NCBI RefSeq assembly: GCF_903819435.1
Contig: NZ_CAIJDP010000068.1
Span: forward strand, 1-64,000
Source of the DNA: Flavobacterium salmonis
Lineage (GTDB): Bacteria; Bacteroidota; Bacteroidia; Flavobacteriales; Flavobacteriaceae
Direction of reading: 5' to 3'
DNA: 64,000 bases
A program made the translations under genes and the position numbers. This document shows, piece after piece, positions 8,545 to 17,885 of this stretch (positions within the stretch are counted from its first letter, which is position 1; every line of letters begins with the position of its first letter). The notes beneath the pieces were generated by a model. It ran no database searches. It was not told where the DNA came from and saw only the letters and a list, made by a program, of their open reading frames with translations.

Positions 8545-9452
8545 TAGTTTTCTATAATAATATTAGGATACACGATTTCTTTGGCTTCTTGCCCTCTAAG
8601 AACACTACTTCCTTCAAAGAGTGAATCTTGCGTAATTACCATTTCATTTTTCCAGTCTTCTTCATTCATTTGTCCGCTTTGAGAATAGGCCGTTAAGGCA
8701 TTTTTATAACACGTTAAATGAACGTCTTCTTTGGTAATTCCTCTTTCCAGCATTAAAGCTGCTGTTTTAGGAACAGATAAAGGATCACTTACACCCCAAT
8801 CAGCAGAACTGTCTACAATAATACGCTCAGAACCATATTGTTTTACAACTTCAACCATACGTTCATTCCCCATTTTGGTATTAGGATAAATCGTAAAAGC
8901 CGCCCAGTATCCCCTATCCAGAACATGTTTGGCAGTTTCTTCATTATTGTGGTCAATAACTACCATATGAGGAGCGATTCCGTGTTCTTCTAACACATCC
9001 ATACTTCTAATGGTTCCGTTTTTTTTATCTCTGTGTGGTGTATGAACCATCACCGGTAAATTAAATTTTAGTGCCAGCTCAATTTGTAGTCTAAAATATT
9101 TATCCTCGACCGCAGTCTGATCATCATATCCAATTTCACCAATAGCCACAACTCCTTCTTTTGCAGCAAATAAAGGCAATAAGTCCATTACTTTTTCTGC
9201 CAAAGCTTCGTTGTTTGCCTCTTTTGAATTTAAACCAATCGTACAGTAATGTTTAATTCCGAATTGCGAAGCCCTAAATCTTTCCCAGCCAACCAAAGTG
9301 CTGAAATAATCTTTAAAAGAAGAAGCTTCTGTTCGGGCTTGACCTAGCCAAAAAGCCGGTTCAATAACAGCTACAATACCTGCGGCACGCATAGCCTGGT
9401 AATCATCAGTCGTTCTGGATACCATATGAATGTGTGGATCTATATAATACAT
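8544..9452 (-). CDS. eboB: EboB: TatD-like metal-dependent hydrolase
   Basis: A 302-residue amidohydrolase-superfamily TIM barrel. The metal-binding motifs are in order: HIH at residues 7-9, GEIGYDD near 105, VHTPHRD near 140, VIDHNNEET near 170, and DSSADWG near 218. TatD proteins are nucleases or hydrolases, but EboB is divergent and its substrate is unknown. It is cytosolic, with no signal peptide. It sits 3 bp from eboA and overlaps eboC by one base, so the three are translated from one message. All metal ligands needed for activity appear to be present. Confidence 0.87.
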   Translation of the reverse strand: MYYIDPHIHMVSRTTDDYQAMRAAGIVAVIEPAFWLGQARTEASSFKDYFSTLVGWERFRASQFGIKHYCTIGLNSKEANNEALAEKVMDLLPLFAAKEGVVAIGEIGYDDQTAVEDKYFRLQIELALKFNLPVMVHTPHRDKKNGTIRSMDVLEEHGIAPHMVVIDHNNEETAKHVLDRGYWAAFTIYPNTKMGNERMVEVVKQYGSERIIVDSSADWGVSDPLSVPKTAALMLERGITKEDVHLTCYKNALTAYSQSGQMNEEDWKNEMVITQDSLFEGSSVLRGQEAKEIVYPNIIIEN

Positions 9453-9455
9453 ATG

Positions 9456-10319
9456 CTAAAATTTTAAGTGTGAATAATATTGCGTCCCCATTTCGTCCCA
9501 TGTAACTAAACTGTCAGGCAGTGTCTCGTTGGGAATTTCATTCTCATTATAAAATGAGCTTTCTTTTAATGCTTTTATAGCTGCTTGTTTTGTTAGTGTA
9601 TCTCCCGTATGCATAGCATTTACTAAATCAGCTGCTATTTCCTGATTTACATAACCGGCAACTAATCTCCATATTTCGGGTGATACTAATCTGCCAGCCG
9701 ACCATCGTTCATGAATATAATCATGTATTATTAAGGCTAATTTTTCGTTTTTACGCAGATCCAGATCAATGATTTGATACAACGGACGTCCCATAAAAAG
9801 GGCTTTTAAAACCAATTGATTCCAAGCATCAACCGGCAGGTATTTTGCTGCAAAAGGATTCGCTAAAGCTATAGCATCAAACACTGCAACCATATTGGTT
9901 CTGATTCCTTCCTGAACCGTCAAAATAAAATCGGCTGCATTTTTTAAGAAAAAAAGGCTCTTATACAAACCAACCAATTCTTTTATATCTGCCATCTCTG
10001 CGAGGTTCTTTATTATTTCAACATTTTGATGCACTGGAAGCTGTGTCATTAGCAAACCACGACTAAGCTGTTGTAAATCCCAATGACTCTGTGTAAAACC
10101 GGGATATACTTCCTCTAGTATGACGGTTTCCTCTGTCGTCCATTCGGGAATTTCCAGCGAAATTTTTCTGGCAATTAAGCCAAACGTCTGAAAAAACTGT
10201 GCGTTATTTTCAAACCTGATATTGTTTTCAAACCAATCTGCTTCAGCTTTTGAAAGTCTGCGTTGAATGATGGTTTGTATGATTTCTTCTGAGCCGGTTT
10301 TTAGTGCTATTGCTGTCAT
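9456..10319 (-). CDS. eboA: EboA domain protein
   Basis: A 287-residue, largely helical, soluble protein, first gene of the ebo cluster. It has no known catalytic motif. The composition fits repeat-like helices (LILTVQEGIRTNMVAVFDAI, KALFMGRPLYQIIDLDL), and the position directly before a TatD-like, UbiA-like, cyclase, TIM-barrel and NPP-like gene set identifies it as EboA by synteny as well as by its helical pattern. Its biochemical role is unknown. It follows the VOC gene by 35 bp and is probably on the same transcript as the VioB-like genes. Confidence 0.85.
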   Translation of the reverse strand: MTAIALKTGSEEIIQTIIQRRLSKAEADWFENNIRFENNAQFFQTFGLIARKISLEIPEWTTEETVILEEVYPGFTQSHWDLQQLSRGLLMTQLPVHQNVEIIKNLAEMADIKELVGLYKSLFFLKNAADFILTVQEGIRTNMVAVFDAIALANPFAAKYLPVDAWNQLVLKALFMGRPLYQIIDLDLRKNEKLALIIHDYIHERWSAGRLVSPEIWRLVAGYVNQEIAADLVNAMHTGDTLTKQAAIKALKESSFYNENEIPNETLPDSLVTWDEMGTQYYSHLKF

Positions 10320-10354
10320 GTGGCTTTTTATTTTACAAACATTTCTCTGCCTAA

Positions 10355-10792
10355 TTACTTCAGAATATTCTCCCGTACAACGAGTGAATTATTATCCGGA
10401 TCCCTGAAAAAGAAAAAATGGTCCATATAACCTTCGTCTGAGCTATTAGTATTGATTATGACACCGTCTATTACATCAATTACAACTTCACTGGCTCTGA
10501 AATAATTAAGCGTTGCCTGAATGTCATCTACAATAAAACTGGGTACAGTTCCTGTTTCGGGCAACGGATTAAAAGGAGTCTCAATATCTTTGTACAATCC
10601 CAGCATAAAACTTTTTTCATCTTTATCCCCAAGATATAATTGTATATAAGATTCTGTCCCATAATCCCCATCAGAGTTGAGCGTATATCTGTCATCTGTT
10701 TTAAAATTGAGGATTTCCTCATAGAATTTTTTAGATTTAAGAATATCACTCACTGATAATTTTATCACTACTGCTTTTGACCTGAATTTCAT
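10355..10792 (-). CDS. VOC-superfamily (glyoxalase/bleomycin resistance-like) protein
   Basis: 145 residues with the paired beta-alpha-beta-beta-beta pattern of vicinal oxygen chelate proteins: VVIKLSVSDILKSKKFYEEI opens the first module and the second contains FIVDDIQATLNYF and ends with FFRDPDNNSLVV. Such proteins are metal-dependent lyases, isomerases or dioxygenases, or bind small molecules for self-protection. It sits between the ferritin-like/VioB gene pair and eboA on the same strand (35 bp before eboA), so it may act on, or protect from, the cluster's product. The first-module metal ligand (usually His) appears to be Lys or Val here, which leans toward binding rather than catalysis. 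Confidence 0.75.
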   Translation of the reverse strand: MKFRSKAVVIKLSVSDILKSKKFYEEILNFKTDDRYTLNSDGDYGTESYIQLYLGDKDEKSFMLGLYKDIETPFNPLPETGTVPSFIVDDIQATLNYFRASEVVIDVIDGVIINTNSSDEGYMDHFFFFRDPDNNSLVVRENILK

Positions 10793-10860
10793 AAATGGAT
10801 AAATTATTTATGGCCGGTCATTGTGTCCGGCCAAGTTATTTTAATAGTGATTTTAATTTT

Positions 10861-11919
10861 TTAAGGAGTAACCGAATGGGCTCCTACCTTTACAAATTCG
10901 TATGAAGGTCCAATGGTGTATCCTTCTACACCAGGAAATGGTGTTTCTGCCAATTTTTGACAAATCAGCCTAAGATCAAACATCACTCCGATAGTATTAT
11001 TAAGGTAACCAGGCTCTCCATTGAAGGTGCGGTGCAAACCGTATAATAAATCGCTATAGGACTGATTGAACAAATCTACTTGTCTTCTTTCCTGAGAACC
11101 TGCTGGCAGCATACTGGCTTTTGTATTAGGAAACATAGGCAGTACGTTACTTTCATCAAAAGGAATTTCCGGTCCGCTAAAAGAGTAACCGTGTGGCGCT
11201 GTTGGGTCTTTAACCAGTTCTTTGCCCACATATATTTCCTGAAATCTGTAATAATGCGCTATTTCTCCTTCTTCGTCTACCGGTGAAGTTGAAGTTCCTT
11301 CTCCCTGCTCAATAATAATATTAATAGCATTTATCGCATCTTCTTTTGTCAAGATAGGGTATAACTGGTCTGAAGGAAAAAATTCTGAGGTTACCTGTCT
11401 GGCAGGATCACCCGGCAATATCTCCGGAGCTATCTGGTCTATTTTCGCCTGCAAAGCCATATAAAATTCTCCAATTGTTTTGAATGTTGTTATTTCATTG
11501 GCTGCAAACCTCTTGTTAAGATCTAACGGCTCTTCAGGCTCTTCAATTTCCATAAAGACATTCTTCACCAAATCACGCGAAAATTTTTCGATAGGCACAA
11601 TTAAGCTTCCTCCAATACCCATTGGCAAATGTGTTGGATATTCGGGTACAAAATTCGGATTGGCAATGTCGGGTTTCCCGCCCAGTGCATTCAGTATATT
11701 TGCTGCTATACTCATGTGCAGCATTTCTTCGATTACAATAGAATGGATAATACTTCTAATAGCTGTTTCCGTATTAGGTTTAAACGAAAACAAGGCTGTT
11801 AAATACGGAGGAATAGTGGCATGTTCTAATTCTATTGCATTTTGCAATAACGGATACAACTCCTCTAAACGTTCAGCATTAACTATAGCATTTACAAATT
11901 GTGGGCTTATCTTTAGCAT
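10861..11919 (-). CDS. Ferritin-like protein similar to the C-terminal half of VioB/RebD
   Basis: 352 residues with a ferritin-like iminophenyl-pyruvate dimer synthase domain. Helix one reads AIELEHATIPPYLTALF (Glu32, His33) and helix two IVIEEMLHMSIAANILNALGG (Glu64, Glu65, His68), which align by eye with the VioB C-terminal segments DLELSVMLQYLYA and EIAHEEMIHYLVVNNLLMALG. VioB and RebD are single large heme proteins that couple two imines of an aromatic amino acid; here the domain is a separate gene placed 13 bp after a gene matching the VioB N-terminal region. I infer that the two products form one enzyme. No signal peptide. Confidence 0.8.
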   Translation of the reverse strand: MLKISPQFVNAIVNAERLEELYPLLQNAIELEHATIPPYLTALFSFKPNTETAIRSIIHSIVIEEMLHMSIAANILNALGGKPDIANPNFVPEYPTHLPMGIGGSLIVPIEKFSRDLVKNVFMEIEEPEEPLDLNKRFAANEITTFKTIGEFYMALQAKIDQIAPEILPGDPARQVTSEFFPSDQLYPILTKEDAINAINIIIEQGEGTSTSPVDEEGEIAHYYRFQEIYVGKELVKDPTAPHGYSFSGPEIPFDESNVLPMFPNTKASMLPAGSQERRQVDLFNQSYSDLLYGLHRTFNGEPGYLNNTIGVMFDLRLICQKLAETPFPGVEGYTIGPSYEFVKVGAHSVTP

Positions 11920-11932
11920 AATATTTTATGTA

Positions 11933-13885
11933 TTAAAATTCAAACAGGTTAGTAATTTCCGGCATATTGAAGTCTGCCCCATTTTTTGCTCTTACAGCAT
12001 CTCTAAGTCGCAGTTGATTATTTGTTAAAGGAACAGCCTCCGTTACTGTATCTTCCTGAATTAGATTTATTTCTCCTTTGGCTTTTTGTTGTGTTACAAC
12101 GATCGCTTCTCCTTCAATAATTGGATTTCTAAGCCATTTTAGAATGGTCAGTCTCTTCGTTTCGGATAAATCACGGGTAACCGGCATGTATATCGGATCC
12201 TTAATATCCCTGTCAAAAGCAAAAATCAGAAGTTCTTTTTTGGCGATAAGTGCATTCGGATCACTAAAATCGATAAAGAATTTACTCATAATTGGATATA
12301 GATTAGCAAACTGTACCATTGTAGGCTGAATATCAGCCCAAACTGGTGTTTCCGGAATTTCGAAATAATCTCTTAAGTGTATGGCAATAAAATTCTGCGG
12401 CATTACAGAACCAGATGCAGGATCTGTATTAACACCAGCCAAATCATAATCCAAAGTATATATCTGACCGTCGAGATACCCTCTCGGACTATCAATACTG
12501 TTTCCTGTTAATTTTAACACCCCTACACCATTTACGTCGGTAGTAATTACAGCATCGAAAGTCAAACCGTCTGCCGGATAATTATTCCCTGGCACGTCAC
12601 AAATCGGAGGTGTATTTTGGAGTTTTGGAGTCATGGGAGTAGGTGGCTCCAAAGTAATGTATATAGCATGATTTGGCAACGGCAATCCATACTGAGAAGC
12701 ATAAAAACTAATTTCATTGGTTTGATTCGTGTCTAGACGCTGTACAAATTCGTCTGCTCTCAAGACGATACCATCAACAGCTTCTCTGGCAATAACTACA
12801 AACTGATCTGCTTTTGAAGAAGCTCCAAGCAATAATAACTGGTTGTCTTTTAATGCTGAAAGAACTTCATGTGACAAATTATTAAAATCAACAATACCAC
12901 TTGTACTGTTAAGCCACCCTGTTCCGTTTTCATATTCCAGTTTTCCTATAAAGAGTACACCATCAGGAGAAACCATATAAGGTGTTGCACCGGGAGAAGG
13001 TCCTATTGCTGTTTTGCTAACAGCAAGAAATAATTCAGTATTAAGAGCAATAGTACCTATTGAATCTGATACCGGAAATGAACTTCCAAAGTCAATAGAA
13101 AGTCTTGCATTTTCTTTGTCCAATATAAAATTAGAAGCTGCAAAGAAAACATTATTGTTATTTGAAACAATCCCATACAGTCTTCTGGCCGGTGGAAAAA
13201 GTTTTGGTTCACCCGAAAACCAAGGCCCCAGACTTCCTAGTATACGTCCTAGCGAAAATCTGCCATCTGTAGCATGAGCATAATAATACCCAAAACCGTT
13301 TAAATTAATACTAAGTCTGTTTTCCTGTGTTTTACTTTTTAAGCTCATCAAAAAAAGTGATTGATATGCAAGATCTCCCCAGACAACATCTTCAAGAACT
13401 GAAGTCCAGGTGCCTCCTAAAGGCTGCCCGTTAACTCTGGCTCCTGTTTGCTGGCGCATTTGTAAATCTCTAAAACCAGTAGGTTCAATTTTACCTTCAA
13501 GCAACAATTCGTTCGTAGCCGTAAGAATTCTGAAAGTTACCCCCCAAAGCTGTGAAACCATCTGCTGCTGTGGATCTAAATCCACCATCTTTCCTGAATT
13601 TCTTCCTTCAGCACCACATACAATCTGGCCTATAATACCATCCAGTAAAGGGTCTGAACTGCTATTTCCATCTTCTCCTGTAATTTGCTGTACATGACAA
13701 TCCTGAAAACCAAAAGTAGCACCACCCTCAGGATTCCACCATCCGTTGTTTGATCCTGTACCAAATTCCTGAAATGATTTTTTAAAAGTGTTGTTGTTAT
13801 AATGTTGTGGATCATTATTTACAGTAGAAACATCTGAAATGAAATCTCCGGAAAATGTAAGACGAGGGACGTTTAAGTATGACAT
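11933..13885 (-). CDS. VioB/RebD N-terminal-domain-like protein
   Basis: 650 residues. The start MSYLNVPRLTFSGDF matches the start of VioB (a Phe/Pro-Arg-Ile-x-Phe-x-Gly pattern), and the region near residue 570, YMPVTRDLSETKRLTILKWL, matches the VioB segment YMPSTRELSAPKARLFLKYL that precedes its ferritin-like domain. The protein stops shortly after this, and the ferritin-like part follows as the next gene, so the pair looks like a two-subunit version of VioB. The middle is beta-rich. It has no signal peptide. A 605-bp gap upstream suggests that it opens its own transcription unit, the one leading into the ebo genes. Confidence 0.78.
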   Translation of the reverse strand: MSYLNVPRLTFSGDFISDVSTVNNDPQHYNNNTFKKSFQEFGTGSNNGWWNPEGGATFGFQDCHVQQITGEDGNSSSDPLLDGIIGQIVCGAEGRNSGKMVDLDPQQQMVSQLWGVTFRILTATNELLLEGKIEPTGFRDLQMRQQTGARVNGQPLGGTWTSVLEDVVWGDLAYQSLFLMSLKSKTQENRLSINLNGFGYYYAHATDGRFSLGRILGSLGPWFSGEPKLFPPARRLYGIVSNNNNVFFAASNFILDKENARLSIDFGSSFPVSDSIGTIALNTELFLAVSKTAIGPSPGATPYMVSPDGVLFIGKLEYENGTGWLNSTSGIVDFNNLSHEVLSALKDNQLLLLGASSKADQFVVIAREAVDGIVLRADEFVQRLDTNQTNEISFYASQYGLPLPNHAIYITLEPPTPMTPKLQNTPPICDVPGNNYPADGLTFDAVITTDVNGVGVLKLTGNSIDSPRGYLDGQIYTLDYDLAGVNTDPASGSVMPQNFIAIHLRDYFEIPETPVWADIQPTMVQFANLYPIMSKFFIDFSDPNALIAKKELLIFAFDRDIKDPIYMPVTRDLSETKRLTILKWLRNPIIEGEAIVVTQQKAKGEINLIQEDTVTEAVPLTNNQLRLRDAVRAKNGADFNMPEITNLFEF

Positions 13886-14256
13886 ATGTTTTATGTTTTG
13901 ATTAAATAAGTTTTATATTTTAACTATTAATGAGAAATAAATCTGCTGAATACCCTTCTCTGGTAAATTTATTTTATCATAACCCTTTTTTACGATTAAA
14001 TGTCATGAGGAAGCTTTTTTTATACACAGAACGGATAAAATAGTCTATAAGTTTTTGGATAAAGAAGTATAAAATATCGATACTTAAAATTAGGTATCTA
14101 TACATTTTGATATGCCATATTTCTGACACATTACCTGCGAAAAAGAAGTATTTATTATAAAAAGGAAGACGAACAAAAAAAGTAGTTTTGCTTTCATAAG
14201 CTGTTACGACGTTTAGTTATATCAAGTAAAAATATATACTTTTCTTACAAAAAAAA

Positions 14257-14279
14257 CAAGTATTTCTACCTGTTTTTTT
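14257..14279 (-). promoter_or_regulatory. Cluster motif, weak copy
   Basis: Shares the ACCTGTTTT core and the CAA-GTAT left flank with the motif at 14311-14334 but differs in the three bases between them. It lies about 370 bp upstream of the VioB-like gene and 32 bp from the stronger copy, about three helical turns. Confidence 0.35.
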
Positions 14280-14310
14280 ATAACTTCTAATTTTTTAATT
14301 AACACATAAG

Positions 14311-14334
14311 CAAAGTATAAAAACCTGTTTTATA
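14311..14334 (-). promoter_or_regulatory. Cluster motif, strong palindromic copy
   Basis: The plus strand reads CAAAGTATAAAA, then ACCTG, then TTTTATA. GTATAAAA and TTTTATAC are perfect 8-bp arms around ACCTG (14315-14335). It matches 21 of 24 bases of the site at 22186-22209. On the transcribed strand it ends in TATACTTTG, close to the TAnnTTTG box but one base longer, so it could be an operator, an activator site or an unusual promoter. Confidence 0.5.
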
Positions 14335-14364
14335 CATTTGAGATCATGCCAGGACGCTAATTAT

Positions 14365-14394
14365 AAAGCCCAATTTTTAAAGGAATTGGGCTTT
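14365..14394 (-). terminator. Hairpin after the heme-binding protein gene
   Basis: Perfect 11-bp stem AAAGCCCAATT / AATTGGGCTTT with an eight-base loop, 97 bp after the gene's stop. The U tract on the minus strand is poor, so termination is likely but not certain. Confidence 0.5.
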
Positions 14395-14490
14395 ATTAAG
14401 CATACATCTGTTTAAATACCCTTTTCTGTCATTTTTTAGATATGAATATTTTCGTTTTTTACTTTACGCTCCTTAGGTATTTCATTTTTT

Positions 14491-16038
14491 TCACTCTTTA
14501 TGATAAGGGCATCCTGAAGCAGATGCATTTTTTTTATCACTAAAAAACTGCTCTTCGATTAAGCGTCTCTGATCATCAGAAACATCTTCAATTTTTCGAA
14601 GTGTATTTACCTGAATATGAGGCCAGCTAGTAGTACCTCCGTCATCTCCAAAATCAAATTCGAAGAATATAATTTGTTCGTATTGCAGCTGAAGGATTTC
14701 TTTTCCGTCTTCAACAACAGTTTCAATCCACATGTTCGTATTCATTTCGACTGTAGGAACAAAACGATTTACAAACGGAATATTTAATATTCCTCCTTGC
14801 GCTCCGGTTTTATTTTTGGATGACATTTGGATAAAAACATAATTGATGATGTTACTGTCTTTATTAGAATCACGAAGACGTAAATCCGGCCTTACGGAAT
14901 AAGGATATAAAGGATCTGCAAGTATGCGCTGTGTGTAGATTTTATTTTCTCCGGGATCATTAACATCATTAAGTTTTTCAAATACCCAGGCAGGTGGTGG
15001 TGCGTCAAGATTAATAGGATTACTTTCGCTTGCTCCGGCTCCTCCCATGGTTCTTGAAATTGAAAGATGATCGTATCTCCAGGCAGCATCACCCTCCGGA
15101 AATGGTGGCGGACCTATGAATAAGAATTTTTTGTCATCTTCAATTCCAGCCGCATTATTTCGAACCAAATCTCCTAATAAAGTTATAGTGCTTCCGTGCG
15201 GAATTACGCCACTTCTGGAAATAGAGTAATCCGGTATAAAATATTGCCCCGTTTGACCAGCTCCAACTTTAAGCTCTTTGGCTGCGATAATTTCATAATA
15301 TTTTCGGCCATTTAAATTTTCCTGCGTTACATATTCTTTTTGACCCAAATCATTTACAATCAAAAATAGCGTTTCGTCCTGATAGCCGCTTTTATATAAA
15401 TCTTTGTTGGGATTAAGCGGTGATACCGGGTGTATACCGCGATCTTCACTAATCGTTTTTTCAGTCGCCGCATAATTAAATACATCGCTCAACCATAAAT
15501 ACATACCGGTTTCTTCGTGAATTGGGGTATATTGCAAAGCATCCTGACCTTCAACAGTAGTTACGCTTTTAATGCTTTGGTCATATTTTACAGCTCCGCA
15601 AAATTGTTCGTTTGCCCCACCTCGATTACGAACTCCTCCAGGAACCAGATCAAATGTTAGTTTTTCTATATACTCCTGACAGTCAAAACTATATTTTCCC
15701 GGAATTGTTCCTGCATTTGTGCCAGGCGAAGGCATGATGGTAGTATGTATACCGCTCCCAATCATTTTTCTATCCTTGTCACTATTGTAGCTAACCCAAG
15801 TACCCTGTAATGCTTCTAAAACGCCATAATCTACATTGTTTACTATGTTTTGCAAATCATTTTCATGAAAAGGTCTAATGGGATCTTCAATTTGAAGTTT
15901 TGTATATCCTTTCATCAAAGAAGCTAATACACCTTCGTTAGCTTCCTGAACAGCTCCCAGGAAGACTTTATTTTTGTTTTCATCTGAATTGACCTGAGAT
16001 AAATTTATCTCATTTTCAGCGTTTTTACGTTTTAACAT
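14491..16038 (-). CDS. Nitrobindin-like predicted heme-binding protein, 515 aa
   Basis: Residues about 75-310 show the pattern of large heme-binding lipocalin/nitrobindin-like proteins: LEALQGTWVSYN, then a strand pair ending in VPGGVRNRGG, the segment QYTPIHEETGMYLWL with a conserved His-Glu and Gly, and later VIPHGSTITLLGDL. The C-terminal third is unlike nitrobindin, and the protein ends in SGCPYHKE, a Cys/His tail that could bind metal or heme. There is no signal peptide. It is followed upstream by the amino-acid oxidase gene (74 bp) and precedes the VioB-like pair, itself a heme-protein family, so a role in heme or peroxide handling during the oxidative coupling is plausible. Function is inferred only. 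Confidence 0.6.
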   Translation of the reverse strand: MLKRKNAENEINLSQVNSDENKNKVFLGAVQEANEGVLASLMKGYTKLQIEDPIRPFHENDLQNIVNNVDYGVLEALQGTWVSYNSDKDRKMIGSGIHTTIMPSPGTNAGTIPGKYSFDCQEYIEKLTFDLVPGGVRNRGGANEQFCGAVKYDQSIKSVTTVEGQDALQYTPIHEETGMYLWLSDVFNYAATEKTISEDRGIHPVSPLNPNKDLYKSGYQDETLFLIVNDLGQKEYVTQENLNGRKYYEIIAAKELKVGAGQTGQYFIPDYSISRSGVIPHGSTITLLGDLVRNNAAGIEDDKKFLFIGPPPFPEGDAAWRYDHLSISRTMGGAGASESNPINLDAPPPAWVFEKLNDVNDPGENKIYTQRILADPLYPYSVRPDLRLRDSNKDSNIINYVFIQMSSKNKTGAQGGILNIPFVNRFVPTVEMNTNMWIETVVEDGKEILQLQYEQIIFFEFDFGDDGGTTSWPHIQVNTLRKIEDVSDDQRRLIEEQFFSDKKNASASGCPYHKE

Positions 16039-16112
16039 GATATCGTTTTTAAAATTAATAATTTGTGCATAACAGGGTTGGCAGCCTCTCTTTTTTAAGA
16101 AGTAACTTCATT

Positions 16113-17873
16113 TTACCATCCCAAATAATAATCTTTAGACAACCAGAACGGACGATCGAGACCAAAATACTCCTGCAGCATTTTTTCTGCTTCACAGAAA
16201 GCTCCTTCAACCCAGCCTTGCTGATCAGAATAGGCTTCTCCACAAATATGGATTTGCTCGTCAGCTACCGGTTTTCTCATGTACGGCATTACATTTTCAA
16301 CAGAAAATCCGGCTTTCCATGCATGATATCCTGCGCCAAAAGGTTCGTCTGTCCAGTCTTTAAAATAAGTTACATAAGGTTCCGGTATCGTTACATCTGG
16401 ACCGTGCAGTTCGCGAAGCTGGTTCATTAACTCGCCCACCATCATTTTAGTCGCCTGAACATCATTTAGTTGATGAAGTTCTTTTAATGATGCTGATTTG
16501 GCCGCTTTTACTTCAAAAAGTACTTTATCATCAGAAAGTGCTTTCCAAAAGGTTTCTGTTTCCATGTCTCCATAACTTCCCAGCAACATCGAATTATCAT
16601 TTTCGGCATCTGTACCAAAATAATAACACTGTCTCATTGGTAAATCGGTGATAGAATGCCCTGAATCAATTCCTAATTCTTTCCACCAGGGATGCGGAAA
16701 GCCCATTAATATCTTAAAAGCCGGTTCCATAATTACGGATCGGATATTGGTATTTAAAACCGAATTTTCGTTAATGTTGAAAAAGAAATTATTCTGATCT
16801 AAAAGTTCCAGAGATTTTCTCGGCATGGCAAGAACTAAAGTATTGGCATACACTTTCCATTCGGTATTGGTTTTCAGATTTAGAAAAGTCAGTTCGTATT
16901 TATGTGTATCTTTTGAAGGATGCTCTTTTGTGAAAGTAAGCAGTTTGTTTTCAGACCAAATGCAGGCACCTTCATGATCCATATATGAATTGGCTATTGC
17001 ATAAGCGATACTGTCATAACCCTCTTCAATGGTTTTATAAATTGTTCCTGCTGAGAAATCTCCAACCATATAAGGAAAAGCCTCTGCGGAGTTCCAATTA
17101 ATGGTATTCGAATAATATCCTCCGGCATTGGCTAAAAATTCATATCCTTCCTGTGAAACCTGATCTTTGATTAAATTCCAGAATCCTAAATCGTTTACTT
17201 TACGCTTGTTGTAAGGAGAATTGGGGAAATTATATACCAGTTTAGGTTTTATATCATCCCAATCTCTACTGGTTAATTCAAATGCATAATCATAGATTGA
17301 AGGACCTTGTTTAATTTTTTTTCCATAAGTCGCAGCAACCCAAGAATCTGCCATTAAAACATCATAAATGATTTTATTGAACAATTGATCTGAACTGAAA
17401 CCAAAATCATTATTATTCAGGTAATATCGGGTTGGTAATTTCTGATTTTGTCCCTGAGCAACCGTCCAGGCATCTTGTTTAAAACGCTCTTTTCTAAGAT
17501 ACATTAATAGTTTTGAAGATTCACCCATAGGAAACGGAACAGGCGTCATTTTGTCTTTCAAAACAGGAATACGTATGTTCGGATTTTCCGGAGGTATATA
17601 GCCTTCAATTAATGTTGTTACGATTTCCTGAGAAGTCAGGTAACGCATTCCTCCAAGTTCTCCCCAGAAATTCATTCCCGGCATAATAACAGATTCGAGT
17701 CTTCCGCCGAGTTTACTGTTCATATCAAAAATTTGCACTTCGCCAGCTGTAAACTTTTTATCTGTTACCAGACGATATGCAGTGTACAACCCTGAAGTTC
17801 CGGCACCAATAATAGCTACTTCTGTTTTTAAACCAGGATGCAGTCCTGTGTTTAGATCAGTATTTTTATTCAT
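16113..17873 (-). CDS. Flavin-dependent amine/L-amino-acid oxidase
   Basis: 586 residues with the FAD dinucleotide motif VAIIGAGTSGLYTAYRL (residues about 19-35), the GG-motif region LGGRLESV and a C-terminal FAD clasp ICGEAYSDQQGWVEGAF. It belongs to the flavin monoamine oxidase family, which includes L-amino-acid oxidases and the tryptophan oxidases VioA and RebO; at 586 residues it is longer than those two. By context it should make the imino acid used by the VioB-like pair, releasing H2O2. The substrate (Trp, Tyr, Phe or another) cannot be read. It lies 12 bp after the second FAD oxidase gene, so the two are co-transcribed. No signal peptide. Confidence 0.8.
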   Translation of the reverse strand: MNKNTDLNTGLHPGLKTEVAIIGAGTSGLYTAYRLVTDKKFTAGEVQIFDMNSKLGGRLESVIMPGMNFWGELGGMRYLTSQEIVTTLIEGYIPPENPNIRIPVLKDKMTPVPFPMGESSKLLMYLRKERFKQDAWTVAQGQNQKLPTRYYLNNNDFGFSSDQLFNKIIYDVLMADSWVAATYGKKIKQGPSIYDYAFELTSRDWDDIKPKLVYNFPNSPYNKRKVNDLGFWNLIKDQVSQEGYEFLANAGGYYSNTINWNSAEAFPYMVGDFSAGTIYKTIEEGYDSIAYAIANSYMDHEGACIWSENKLLTFTKEHPSKDTHKYELTFLNLKTNTEWKVYANTLVLAMPRKSLELLDQNNFFFNINENSVLNTNIRSVIMEPAFKILMGFPHPWWKELGIDSGHSITDLPMRQCYYFGTDAENDNSMLLGSYGDMETETFWKALSDDKVLFEVKAAKSASLKELHQLNDVQATKMMVGELMNQLRELHGPDVTIPEPYVTYFKDWTDEPFGAGYHAWKAGFSVENVMPYMRKPVADEQIHICGEAYSDQQGWVEGAFCEAEKMLQEYFGLDRPFWLSKDYYLGW

Positions 17874-17885
17874 AATAATACATAT

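Larger units (their letters stand above)
13886..14490. other. Regulatory gap inside the biosynthetic cluster
   Basis: 605 bp between the VioB-like gene and the heme-binding gene, all very AT-rich. It contains two copies of the motif shared with the gap upstream of the sulfatase (14257-14279 and 14311-14334) and a hairpin (14365-14394). No open frame of note is seen on either strand. Its size and content fit a promoter region for the downstream VioB-ebo unit. Confidence 0.5.

Noticed and set aside
11480-12028. 182-codon plus-strand open frame
   Set aside because: It lies antisense to the ferritin-like and VioB-like genes and has no family pattern; it is a coding shadow.
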